NCBI GenBank assembly: GCA_049680625.1
Contig: JBAUID010000136.1
Span: 1-32,503, forward strand
From: JAUIAI01 sp049680625
GTDB taxonomy: Bacteria > Pseudomonadota > Gammaproteobacteria > Burkholderiales > Burkholderiaceae_E
Direction of reading: 5' to 3'
DNA: 32,503 nt
Positions within the stretch are counted from its first letter, which is position 1. The number at the start of each line of letters is the position of its first letter. This document shows, in pieces, positions 24,230 through 32,272 of the stretch. Below the pieces are notes generated by a model. It made no database searches and was not told the origin of the DNA. It was given only the letters and a program-made list of their open reading frames with translations. The position numbers were made by a program, and so were the translations under genes.

Positions 24230-25075
24230 CTACATCGCCGAAAACAAGTGTCGGTGGATTCGGCTGACAACGGGTTGCAGATCCACGCCTTTTAAATGCA
24301 ACTTCAATTTTCCCGTCTCGTCGCGCACTGCGGCCTGAACCCGGCTTAGATTGACAATCGCGCCACGATGAATTTGTGCAAATTGTTGTGGATCCAGTTG
24401 CGCCAACAGATTGCGCAGCGGTTCGCGAATCAACGCTTCCCGTTCCGGCGTGTGAACAAGTACGTACTTATCGGCCGACTCGAACAAGACAACTTCATCG
24501 ACCGGAATCATGTGCACGGTATCACCGGCACTGGCTCGAACAAATTTTAATGCTCCGGGGGCGCCGGAAGATGGGTGTTGAGCCTGAGCAGCGGACAGTA
24601 AATGCCGTATTTGTGCACTGAGACCATCGATGCCGGTGTCAGGGTTGGTCTGGCGCAATTGTTGCCGCTGTTTAAGTCGTTGTACCGTGGTCGTCAGCCG
24701 TTGAGGATTTACCGGTTTGAGCAAGTAGTCAACCGCCGCTGCACGGAATGCATCGATTGCATACTCATCGTGTGCGGTGACAAAGACAATGAGTGGCGGG
24801 GGTTGGTTAGGTATGTTGTCAGTCCAGTCTTCCGCAATGGCTTCGGCTACCTGGATACCGCTGGACCCGGGCATCTGGATGTCAAGAAAGACAATGTCGG
24901 GTTCATGCTCCATGACGGCTGCCAGCGCTTGTGGCCCGTTTTGGGCTCTTCCAGCAATCTCCAGCGACGGCCAAACCCGGCTGAGTTCGCGGGCCAGGGA
25001 TTCGATCAACAAGGGTTCGTCATCAGCGATGACAGCGCGAATCGTGGCACTTTTTGTGGAAGCAGTTGTCATCAT
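24230..25075 (-). CDS. LytTR-family response regulator
   Basis: 281 residues from the ATG at 25075, which overlaps the kinase stop as TGATG; the frame is open further upstream, but that part lies within the kinase gene. The receiver domain (about 12-130) has Asp18/Asp19, phospho-acceptor Asp65 in FLDIQMPG, Thr100 and Lys120. The C-terminal LytTR DNA-binding domain (about 175-280) has FVRASAGDTVHMIPVDEVVLFESADKY-type beta strands, FAQIHRGAIVNL and a terminal RIHRHLF. Family members such as LytR, AlgR and YehT bind direct-repeat promoter sites. Its partner is the kinase directly upstream. Targets are not evident. Confidence 0.94.
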   Translation of the reverse strand: MMTTASTKSATIRAVIADDEPLLIESLARELSRVWPSLEIAGRAQNGPQALAAVMEHEPDIVFLDIQMPGSSGIQVAEAIAEDWTDNIPNQPPPLIVFVTAHDEYAIDAFRAAAVDYLLKPVNPQRLTTTVQRLKQRQQLRQTNPDTGIDGLSAQIRHLLSAAQAQHPSSGAPGALKFVRASAGDTVHMIPVDEVVLFESADKYVLVHTPEREALIREPLRNLLAQLDPQQFAQIHRGAIVNLSRVQAAVRDETGKLKLHLKGVDLQPVVSRIHRHLFSAM

Positions 25076-26247
25076 CACATGCCGTTTGCAGGCAGCCGGA
25101 TCGTAACGCAGGTGCCAGGCATGGCGCAGGTGCTCAGTTTGCCACATGGGCTTTCTGTGGGTCTGTCTTGGGTTCTGTCTTTTGGTGTGCTCCGGAACTC
25201 CATCGTGGCGTCGTCGCCAAACGACTGTTGCAACCGTTGGGCCAGGTTTCGCAGCCCAAACCCGGCGGGTAGATCGGTTACCAGGCTCAGGTCGGTTGCC
25301 GGTCGTGGCAGATCAAGGCTGGCGTCGGTATCAGCAACAACCAGGGTCAGTTGATTACCAAGAATTGCCGCGCTGACCGCAATTTTCCCGCCGTTAATAT
25401 TGGGTTCAATGCCGTGTCGTATGGCGTTCTCGACAAGCGGTTGCAAGAGCAAAGGTGGTACCTTCAGGTGCCGGCAGTTGTCGGCCAGATTGAGCGAATA
25501 GTTCAGCCGGTTGCCCATCCGCACCCGCATAAGCTCGAGATAGTTTTCGATAACTGAAAACTCGTGACCCAGGGTAGCAGCCCCTTTTTGCGACGATGTC
25601 AGAGTTTCTCGCAGGAAGCTGTCCAGACGGTCAAGCATGGCAAGCGCACGGTCAGTATCTGTGCCAATCAGTGCCCTTAGATTGGCCAGGGTATTGAACA
25701 ACATATGTGGCTCAACCTGGGCTTGCAACATCGCAAATCGCGCGTTGTCCGCTCGCCGACTTTCTTCGGAGGCCTGAAGCTTCAGACGGATAAGTTTTTC
25801 CCGGCTGCTCAGGTAAGCAGTGAAAACGACGGTGACAATAAGAGTTGTGATCAAGGTGGCCATGAGTTGGCCAGGCTCGCTTAGAAAAACCATTGGTCCT
25901 GACGGTACGCCAAGTAGCGATCGGGCAATACTCATGCCCACGTAGGCGCCAATGGGGGTGGCAATCCCGATGATCACCGGCTTGATCCACTGTGACGTGA
26001 ATTGCGCCGATTGTGCTCCCCAGGTTAACAAGACAATCAAAGCCGTAATCGTGTTTCCGATAGCCTGCGAATGAAGAAAAACTTTAAAGAAACCGAATTG
26101 ACCAATAACAGGGACAAGTAGCCACAACACCAGTGCTACGACGGTACAGCCAATAAAGTTCAGAAAAAAAACAGTTGGCACGGGAACCCCAACCACCGGA
26201 ACCGGGTTTGCAGTTGGTCGGGGAGTGTTGTCCGTCGCAGGGTTCAT
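25075..26247 (-). CDS. LytS/AlgZ-type sensor histidine kinase
   Basis: 390 residues. A Pro-rich N-terminus is followed by about four membrane helices (26-50, 62-81, 88-110 and 128-146), a short coiled linker and a His_kinase domain with phospho-acceptor His181 in QVEPHMLFNTLANL. The HATPase N-box is PLVENAIRHGIEP. Two departures are visible: the usual Asp-Asn-Gly of the G1 box reads ADTDAS, and about 24 extra residues (rich in Thr, Pro and Cys) sit before the last beta strand PGTCVTIRLP. It overlaps the LytTR gene by one base and begins 20 bp after the carotenoid oxygenase stop, so it may be on the same transcript. Confidence 0.9.
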   Translation of the reverse strand: MNPATDNTPRPTANPVPVVGVPVPTVFFLNFIGCTVVALVLWLLVPVIGQFGFFKVFLHSQAIGNTITALIVLLTWGAQSAQFTSQWIKPVIIGIATPIGAYVGMSIARSLLGVPSGPMVFLSEPGQLMATLITTLIVTVVFTAYLSSREKLIRLKLQASEESRRADNARFAMLQAQVEPHMLFNTLANLRALIGTDTDRALAMLDRLDSFLRETLTSSQKGAATLGHEFSVIENYLELMRVRMGNRLNYSLNLADNCRHLKVPPLLLQPLVENAIRHGIEPNINGGKIAVSAAILGNQLTLVVADTDASLDLPRPATDLSLVTDLPAGFGLRNLAQRLQQSFGDDATMEFRSTPKDRTQDRPTESPCGKLSTCAMPGTCVTIRLPANGM

Positions 26248-26267
26248 TTAATTTTCGCTTTCCTGCC

Positions 26268-27869
26268 TCAGGCGGGTACAAACTGGCCGTGTAATCCCAG
26301 GGGCAGCCCATAAGGCAGCCTGGCCTGGGCAATTGGGCCGGCGGCAATTGCTCCGGTGTCAAACACAGACAGTACAGACCGGCGGGTTTGCCAATTGTAC
26401 GCCGTACCCACCAGCCAACCGACACCTTGCGGCTTGCCGGGTGCGGCGACAAAAACATGTTCTTCAGCAATTTCGTCCACTGCGTAATCGAAGTGTTGAT
26501 CAGTATCCTGTCGGTGCAATGCGGTGATTCGATTAAAACCAAAAACCAAGGCTGGCATTTGGGGCGAGCGACCCAGCATGAACAGGTGCTGGGTCGGTAA
26601 GCCGGTATAGCGCTGATCGAAACGCGGGAAATCGATGCCGCTTCCGGGTCGCGGCTGCAGTTTTGCAGATTTGTTTGTCAGGTCAAGAACAATATCGGCC
26701 AGCCCAGGTTGTGCTGGTTGTTCAGTCAACGCCTGCCCGGTTGTCGCCTGGACAATTTGCTGCATCAACTTGCTAAAGCTTCCTGCCTGGGCGACTTCAA
26801 TCCTGACCGTGTTTTTGTCTTCCCAGGCGTTACCCAGATGAAACGAGAAAAACGGTGGCAATTCAAACCGATGCTCAATCCGAAGGCTTTCTTTGGAAAC
26901 CAGCACCACGTGAACGGAACCCTTGTCGTCCCAGTGTAGTCGTTCAGCAAAAGAAGTGGCCGAGCCTGCCCCAGGTTTGTCGGGGTTGCGAAAACGCAGG
27001 GGTGCCAGGACAAAAACCAGGTAGCGCGGGGTGATCGCAAAGTCGTGCACCATATCTGCATTCGGCGCGTCAATCATGGCAACCCGCTTTAAGCGGCCGG
27101 TTGCGCCGAGATCGTATAAAGCCAGTTTCCCGGAGCCACTGAGGTATCCAAAATTCCAGATTCGCCCGTCGGGATCAATTCTAGGGTGCGCTGAAAATGG
27201 CAAACCATCCGTTTGTTCTGAGAAGACTTTCCGGCCCAGGGTCTGCAGGCTGTTGGCGTCCAGACGCCAGGGTGAACCCGCTTCCCACAACGCCAGAATT
27301 TCATTGCTTTTACTTTTGCTGTTGCCTTGAGTGGCTGGCAGCGGGAGAACCGAAATGTTGCCGACATTCATATCGTCGGGATGATTCACAGACCGACTAC
27401 CGGGCACGCTGGTACCGAATCCGTTCCAGAGAAGGCGGCCAGCCTTCTCTTCAGCCACTGACCGGTCGGTACGAATCATTCTGGCCTGGTGGGTCAGGGT
27501 TTGGTCGCCGATCTGAAACGAATGCACCATGCCGTCGCCGTCAAACCAGTGCTGGTAGCGAAGGCCGCCTCTTTGCATTCGCGCGGGCCCGTTGCGAAAT
27601 AAAGTACCGCGCAAGGTTGGCGGCAAGGGGCGGTCAAACGCAATTTTTGTTGGACCAAAGGTATCGGGAACATTCTCAAAACTACCGGAGAAACCATCTT
27701 GGGGCGCCGTAGCGTGAGTGAAGTTAGTGCGGTGAGCGCGATCAGTACGCTCCGTAAGGCCAGCGCTGATCGCATTGCGCAGCCCAAAGCTGCCGGTGGC
27801 TGCAATCATGCTGCCGGCAGCCGTGGTTTTCAGCAGTTGGCGTCTGGGTTCGATATTTGGTTTTGTCAT
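26268..27869 (-). CDS. Carotenoid oxygenase (RPE65/CCD family) with Tat signal
   Basis: 533 residues from ATG 27869, which has GGTGA at good spacing; a GTG at 27878 is the upstream alternative. Numbering from that GTG: a twin-arginine leader PRRQLLKTTAAGS (11-23) is followed by the seven-bladed propeller of carotenoid cleavage dioxygenases. All four iron-ligand histidines are seen: His231 (FSAHPRID), His278 (MVHDF), His347 (FSFHLGNAWE) and His530 (GLHGQF). RNGPAR and HWFDGDGMVHSF are also typical. The family cleaves carotenoids, apocarotenoids or stilbenoids with O2 and Fe(II). Tat export would place it in the periplasm, unlike most bacterial relatives. Its substrate is unknown; no carotenoid biosynthesis gene is in the window. 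It is separated from the DUF2141 gene by about 8-17 bp. Confidence 0.9.
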   Translation of the reverse strand: MTKPNIEPRRQLLKTTAAGSMIAATGSFGLRNAISAGLTERTDRAHRTNFTHATAPQDGFSGSFENVPDTFGPTKIAFDRPLPPTLRGTLFRNGPARMQRGGLRYQHWFDGDGMVHSFQIGDQTLTHQARMIRTDRSVAEEKAGRLLWNGFGTSVPGSRSVNHPDDMNVGNISVLPLPATQGNSKSKSNEILALWEAGSPWRLDANSLQTLGRKVFSEQTDGLPFSAHPRIDPDGRIWNFGYLSGSGKLALYDLGATGRLKRVAMIDAPNADMVHDFAITPRYLVFVLAPLRFRNPDKPGAGSATSFAERLHWDDKGSVHVVLVSKESLRIEHRFELPPFFSFHLGNAWEDKNTVRIEVAQAGSFSKLMQQIVQATTGQALTEQPAQPGLADIVLDLTNKSAKLQPRPGSGIDFPRFDQRYTGLPTQHLFMLGRSPQMPALVFGFNRITALHRQDTDQHFDYAVDEIAEEHVFVAAPGKPQGVGWLVGTAYNWQTRRSVLSVFDTGAIAAGPIAQARLPYGLPLGLHGQFVPA

Positions 27870-27886
27870 CGTCTTCACCGCAAGTT

Positions 27887-28312
27887 TTAGTTCAGATCAA
27901 TCGATAGTGAAAGTCCCTTGTCAGGCAGCTCAAAGCGCGTGTCCTTCCAGGCGGGGGCACCGAAGACGGTCTTGCCCTGCAGGGACGCACCCCAGGGCTC
28001 TTTGGGAATACCAAACATATTGCTGTCTAGTTTTTCATTACCGTTTAAGTCCTGGTACACCATGACCGCGTAGTTGCCGGTGGATAAGTCCGGGAAGTTG
28101 AATGTCATTTCCCCGGTAGTTGCCGGTTTTACGGCTCCCAGAGCCATTGTTTTTTGGAAGCCACTTTCACTGTTATAAATTGCAACCATTACCTTGCCTT
28201 GTGCCTTTGTCACCGGTTTGACGGTGACAACCAGGCCGGCCGCACAAGCATTTGCAGCGAACAATGTTGTGGTGAAAAACGGTATCAAGCCTGCCGATGT
28301 GAATCTGTTCAT
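27887..28312 (-). CDS. Secreted DUF2141 family protein
   Basis: 141 residues from ATG 28312, which has GGAG at about 9 bp. A longer start at 28348 overlaps the hydrolase remnant as ATGA but has a weaker site. A Sec signal peptide of about 24 residues ends in ANACAAG. The mature part is a single beta-rich domain with the DUF2141 pattern MVYQDLNGNEKLDSN followed by FGIPKEPWG. The molecular function of this family is not known to me. It lies directly upstream of the carotenoid oxygenase on the same strand, and the two are likely co-expressed in the periplasm. Confidence 0.87.
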   Translation of the reverse strand: MNRFTSAGLIPFFTTTLFAANACAAGLVVTVKPVTKAQGKVMVAIYNSESGFQKTMALGAVKPATTGEMTFNFPDLSTGNYAVMVYQDLNGNEKLDSNMFGIPKEPWGASLQGKTVFGAPAWKDTRFELPDKGLSLSIDLN

Positions 28313-28344
28313 TTCGAATCTCCGAGGGAAACTAGTGTGGGGTG

Positions 28345-29155
28345 TCATTGCAGAGTGTTGTTGAACCAGGTGACCAGGTCCGTTCCGAGCTGGGCGTTAA
28401 ATTTGGTGCGGTCAAAACCCGCCGGGTCTTTACTGACTTCACCCAGTTGATCCGACCATTTCTTCATTACCGGGGCAACAAAGCTAAAGTGTCCTGCCCC
28501 GGACGCCTGTGTTAAAACGGCCTGAGGCGCCACTTTTAAAATAGGTTGAAGATGGTATTGACGGGGCAGGATGTCGTCGATTTCGGCGCTGACAATCTGC
28601 ACTGCAATTGCGCTATCGACGGTGGATTCTGGTGAAATCACGCTGCCAAGCGGGGCAAGTAAAACCACTGATCTAAAAAGCGACGTATTAGCCACGCTTG
28701 CGTCAGCAACTTTCGTCGAGATCACATATCGGTGAGTTGTCTCCGGGGTGCGTCAGGGCAGCAACGAGGTAGCCGGCCGACGCCAGCGCTTGGGCCAATG
28801 GGTAGTGAGCAAGATTTGATCCACCCGTGCCGTGCGAAATCAACACCAGGGGGTGCTTTTTTTGCAGCATTGGCGCATTGCTTGCAGCATGCAAGGGGAA
28901 AGGCCCTGCTGGAATATCTGACATCGTTGCCGTTGTCGGATACCACACAGCAACCGGAACCTCCGCAGAGTCGTGGGTGAATGACCATTGCATCAGGCCA
29001 ACGTTGGCGGCGTTAGACCAGGGCGGCACCATGGCTGTCGCCAGGCTCAGGCTGACCATGGCAAAGAACTTTGACAACAGACGCCTGAGGCTAACCCCAG
29101 TGCTGAAACCGATGCTTGATGGCTGATGATTGACAGGGGTCATACAAAGCTCCAT
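28345..29155 (-). pseudogene. Secreted alpha/beta hydrolase (dienelactone hydrolase-like), internal deletion
   Basis: Two pieces in different frames make up one gene. The upstream piece (28703-29155) has a signal peptide ending near NAANVG and the hydrolase start, VAVWYPTTA, LVLISHGTGGSN and ALTHPGDN, then runs into a stop about 11 residues later. The downstream piece (28345-28725) resumes in another frame with SVVLLAPLG, a strand ending IVSAEIDD, and GAGHFSFVAP carrying the catalytic His, and ends with AGFDRTKFNAQLGTDLV. In intact relatives about 100 residues, including the GHSAGG nucleophile elbow, lie between these points. Their loss plus the frame change means the enzyme cannot work. An assembly deletion is the only alternative. 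The stop overlaps a possible DUF2141 start. Confidence 0.82.
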
Positions 29156-29362
29156 TCAAAACCCCGGAGTGGGGATGAAGCGATGATTGATTGCCTGACC
29201 GAACTGTACAACCGCCATGAGACAAAGTGGCAGGCGTCGTCGCGAAACGACAAATACCGGGGTCGAAACGCAGGCGGCAGCGCATCAGGACGAGGGGGGC
29301 GCCGGAATCAAAGAGCCCCGAAGGCCCAGGGTTTTAGTGGCCTGGGCTAAAGTGCTCGGGCT
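29156..29362. other. Intergenic region between hydrolase remnant and HAD gene
   Basis: 207 bp upstream of the leftward carotenoid oxygenase operon and downstream of the ugp-HAD operon. It should hold the promoter of the former and the terminator of the latter; the large inverted repeat at 29312-29364 is the only clear structure. A 74-codon open frame on the plus strand (29126-29350) has no recognisable features. Confidence 0.5.
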
Positions 29363-29364
29363 CT
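29312..29364 (-). terminator. Nested inverted repeat, probable terminator of ugp-HAD operon
   Basis: The outer arms AGAGCCC (29312-29318) and GGGCTCT (29358-29364) enclose an inner stem GCCCAGG (29324-29330) / CCTGGGC (29341-29347). On the minus strand this follows immediately at the HAD stop codon, and the 3' arm is followed by TTTG rather than a long U-run. Position and size support a transcription-end hairpin; it is less certain as a strong intrinsic terminator. Confidence 0.5.
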
Positions 29365-30301
29365 ACGGGTCCGGGCAGATATAGTCGGGGCGGATCCCGC
29401 TGCGCTGGATGATTTGGTCGACATCGAGGCCACGCAGCAATCCGTGACCGGTGATCAGCACGCTTTTCCACCCTGCTCGTGCACCACCCAGGATATCGGT
29501 ATGTAAGGTGTCACCAACCATTGCAATGCGGTTCGGGGGAACCGTTTGTTGCTTTGCAATGCGCCGGCTGACCATTTCAAACACATCATCAAAAGGCTTG
29601 CCAAAGAAGTGGGGGATGCAGCCGGTGTGGTCTGCCAGCTCATGTGCATACCAACCAGGCTCGAGTGAAAACTGTTCGCCAAGCGGTGCGACCAGATCCG
29701 GATTGCCAACCAGCAGCGGGCGGGGGTTACGCCGGAAACTGTTCAGCAGTAAATCCTGACGTGATTGGGTCCACCCGGAAGAGCTGAGCAGGATAAAACC
29801 TTGAACGGCGTCATAAAGTGCGGGGTCGTCGCCAAGTTCAAGAGGCACTGGAAACTGTGTATTGCCCGACAACCCGTCGATCGCTGCGTAGTCAGGTGCC
29901 ATGACTCCCCACTGCCGCATGACAGCCGCGTTGTCCAGGTAAGCAACTAAGGCATCGCGGCTTGAGATGATTTCGTCATCGTCGAAGCGGAATCCGAGTT
30001 TCAGGTATTTATCGATTACCTGGTCATGGGGCAGACTGGCGCCGTTGGTAAGAACCAGCACCAGTGCGCCCGAGGCTTTCAATTCGGCTACCCGATTCAC
30101 AGCACCCGGGATTGCTGCCTGGCCAATATTCAGAACGCCGTATCCATCGAGTACAAATACGTCGAAGTGTTCACGTAAGGCCGACAAATCGCGCGCCGAT
30201 TCACTGCGCTGCGCAAATTGTGCCGGCCCCAGGCGCTTGCGAATTGCCTCATAGCGCAAACAGGCATGTGATGCGTCGCCATCAAGTATGGGGTAATTCA
30301 T
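29363..30301 (-). CDS. HAD-superfamily (class IIA, NagD-like) phosphatase
   Basis: 312 residues from ATG 30301, 16 bp after the ugpC stop; an earlier ATG at 30355 would overlap ugpC and gives no better ribosome site. HAD motif I reads FVLDGYGVLN with nucleophile Asp52, but the usual second Asp (+2) is Tyr54, as happens in the TIGR01459-like subgroup where this place is aromatic. Motif II is LVLTNGAS, motif III the Lys of GKPFDDVFEMV, and motif IV MVGDTLHTDILGG. A C2-type cap lies between (about 100-215). In NagD/glycerol-phosphatase relatives the substrate is a small phosphomonoester. Being last in the ugp operon, it may dephosphorylate glycerol-3-phosphate or a similar imported compound; this is inference. 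Confidence 0.86.
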   Translation of the reverse strand: MNYPILDGDASHACLRYEAIRKRLGPAQFAQRSESARDLSALREHFDVFVLDGYGVLNIGQAAIPGAVNRVAELKASGALVLVLTNGASLPHDQVIDKYLKLGFRFDDDEIISSRDALVAYLDNAAVMRQWGVMAPDYAAIDGLSGNTQFPVPLELGDDPALYDAVQGFILLSSSGWTQSRQDLLLNSFRRNPRPLLVGNPDLVAPLGEQFSLEPGWYAHELADHTGCIPHFFGKPFDDVFEMVSRRIAKQQTVPPNRIAMVGDTLHTDILGGARAGWKSVLITGHGLLRGLDVDQIIQRSGIRPDYICPDP

Positions 30302-30317
30302 CAGGTTCGCCGTGGTC

Positions 30318-31406
30318 TCAGGAGATAGTGGATTCAGTGGAGACGGCAGCGCCATCAGCGTCGAAATATCGCAGTTGCCCGATCTCGGGGTTTAAACCAA
30401 CAACGGCATCAACTGACGCCGACGTTAATCCACTGATTCGGACCGTCACCAAAGGTGATTCAGCTGCTGCGTTGGCGATGCGAACGTGTACCAGTGTTTC
30501 TGCGCCCAATGGCTCAACCAGATCGATAGTGCCTGTAAGGACGCCTGATGTCGCATCAACAATGTCCAGGTGTTCCGGCCGGATGCCGATAGTGATTTTA
30601 CCCTCGGGTAGGCTTACTGTGGGTTCGGTTGGAATGAGTGTCTCACCAATGCGCAGCTGGCCATCAATGGACTCAGCGGGCAGAAAATTCATCGCCGGTG
30701 AGCCGATAAATCCGCCAACAAATTGACTGGCCGGGTTTTTGTAAATGTCGGTTGGTCGACCGACTTGCTCTGCAAGGCCGGCATTCATTGCCACCAACCT
30801 GTCGGCCAGAGTCATCGCCTCAACCTGGTCGTGGGTGACGTACAGCGAAGTAATGCCGAGCTCTCGTTGTAAGCGACGAATCTCAATGCGCATATTGACC
30901 CGCAATTTGGCATCCAGGTTGGATAATGGTTCGTCGAACAAAAATACTTTTGGGCTTCGAACAATGGCGCGCCCCATGGCCACCCGCTGCCGCTGACCAC
31001 CGGAAAGCTCGGATGGTTTTCGCTTTAACAAGCCGTCCAGCTCTAGGGTTTGAGCGGCACGTTCAACTTTTTCACGGATTTCAGCTTTATCCAATTTGCG
31101 GTTTTTCAAACCGTAGGCCATGTTGTCGAACACATTCATGTGGGGATACAGCGCATAGTTCTGAAACACCATCGCTATATTTCGGTCTTTTGGCTCGAGT
31201 TTGTTAACAATTTGTCCGTCAATCAGGATTTCACCTTCACTCACGGTTTCCAGGCCGGCGACCATACGCAATAAGGTGGATTTTCCACAACCCGACGGGC
31301 CAACGATAACAACAAATTCACCATCTTCGATGGTCAGGTCCACCCCGTGGACGACTTCGGTTTTACCAAAGCGTTTCTTTACATTTCGTAGTTCGACGGT
31401 AGCCAT
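30318..31406 (-). CDS. ugpC: Glycerol-3-phosphate ABC transporter ATP-binding protein
   Basis: 362 residues (E. coli UgpC is 356). Walker A GPSGCGKST (36-44), Q-loop VFQNYALYPHMNV, signature LSGGQRQRVAMGRAIV, Walker B VFLFDEPLSNLDAKLRV and H-loop YVTHDQVEAMTLADR are all intact. The segment EPKDRNIAMVFQNYALYPHM and LELDGLLKRKPSELSGG match E. coli UgpC more closely than MalK. The C-terminal regulatory MOBE/TOBE-like domain (about 235-355) is present (GIRPEHLDI). It powers import of glycerol-3-phosphate and glycerophosphodiesters through UgpA/UgpE. Only 3 bp separate it from the ugpE stop. Confidence 0.95.
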   Translation of the reverse strand: MATVELRNVKKRFGKTEVVHGVDLTIEDGEFVVIVGPSGCGKSTLLRMVAGLETVSEGEILIDGQIVNKLEPKDRNIAMVFQNYALYPHMNVFDNMAYGLKNRKLDKAEIREKVERAAQTLELDGLLKRKPSELSGGQRQRVAMGRAIVRSPKVFLFDEPLSNLDAKLRVNMRIEIRRLQRELGITSLYVTHDQVEAMTLADRLVAMNAGLAEQVGRPTDIYKNPASQFVGGFIGSPAMNFLPAESIDGQLRIGETLIPTEPTVSLPEGKITIGIRPEHLDIVDATSGVLTGTIDLVEPLGAETLVHVRIANAAAESPLVTVRISGLTSASVDAVVGLNPEIGQLRYFDADGAAVSTESTIS

Positions 31407-31409
31407 TAT

Positions 31410-32255
31410 TTACTTCTCGGTTTCAGTCAGGCCTTTAACAAAAAGCCTTTGCATGGAAACGACCACCAGCACTGGTGGCAGCATCGCCAGCAGGGCTGTC
31501 ATCATGATCAAGTGCCAGTCTGGTGCCTGTTCGGCCGCTTCCAGCATTCGGGAAATGCTGACAACAATGGTTGTCATTTCTTTTTGTGTGGTCATCAGCA
31601 GTGGCCACAAATACTGGTTCCAGCCGTAGATAAATAAGATCACAAACAAGGCGGCGATGTTGGTCCGCGACATGGGCAGCAAAATATCCCAGAAGAATTT
31701 AATTGGGCCGGCGCCGTCGATTCTGGCTGCTTCAAGTAATTCGTCAGGGATGGTAAGAAATACCTGGCGGAACATGAATGTTGCGGTGGCGGATGCAATC
31801 AGGGGGATGATCAGGCCGGCATAACTGTCCAGCATGCCAAGCTGAGCAACCACTCCGTAAGTTGGCAGGATGCGAACTTCAACCGGCAGCATCAGGGTGA
31901 TAAAAATGAGCCAGAAAAAAAACATCCGCATCGGAAATCGAAAATAGACAATGGCAAAAGCTGACATCAGGGAAATGACAATCTTGCCCACGGCAATGCC
32001 CGTCGCCATGATCAGGCTGTTGAACAACATGGTTGACGCTGGCACGCTGGAAACGCCAAAACCCCGGTTTAACGCGAGTTTCAGATTGATGAAAAACTGA
32101 TCTCCGGGCAGTAATGGCAGCGGTACCTGGCCCATCCGAACCGCATCATGAGTAGCGGCGACGAAAGTAATCCAGATTGGCAGGGCGACAAGAATCACAC
32201 CGGCAATCAGGATCAGGTGCGACAGTAAGGTAAGTGCAGGGCGGTTTTCAACCAT
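31410..32255 (-). CDS. ugpE: Glycerol-3-phosphate ABC transporter permease
   Basis: 281 residues from ATG 32255, the same length as E. coli UgpE, and the start MVENRPALT aligns with the MIENRPWLT start of that protein; an upstream GTG at 32267 is therefore less likely. About six membrane helices are present. ITLMLPVEVRI, LDSYAGLIIPLIASATATFMFRQ and the EAA-loop LLEAARIDGAGPIKFFWDILLP couple to the ATPase. It is the second permease of the binding-protein-dependent importer in the inner membrane. It is 17 bp from the ugpA stop and 3 bp from ugpC. Confidence 0.96.
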   Translation of the reverse strand: MVENRPALTLLSHLILIAGVILVALPIWITFVAATHDAVRMGQVPLPLLPGDQFFINLKLALNRGFGVSSVPASTMLFNSLIMATGIAVGKIVISLMSAFAIVYFRFPMRMFFFWLIFITLMLPVEVRILPTYGVVAQLGMLDSYAGLIIPLIASATATFMFRQVFLTIPDELLEAARIDGAGPIKFFWDILLPMSRTNIAALFVILFIYGWNQYLWPLLMTTQKEMTTIVVSISRMLEAAEQAPDWHLIMMTALLAMLPPVLVVVSMQRLFVKGLTETEK

Positions 32256-32272
32256 TGTCGGAGGCACTCATG

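Noticed and set aside
24602..25354. Plus-strand frame of 250 codons opposite the LytTR/LytS genes
   Set aside because: It crosses the boundary of two well-supported genes and has no recognisable domain.
29126..29350. Short plus-strand open frame between the hydrolase remnant and the HAD gene
   Set aside because: It is low-complexity Arg/Gly-rich, begins inside the remnant's start region and has no ribosome site or domain.
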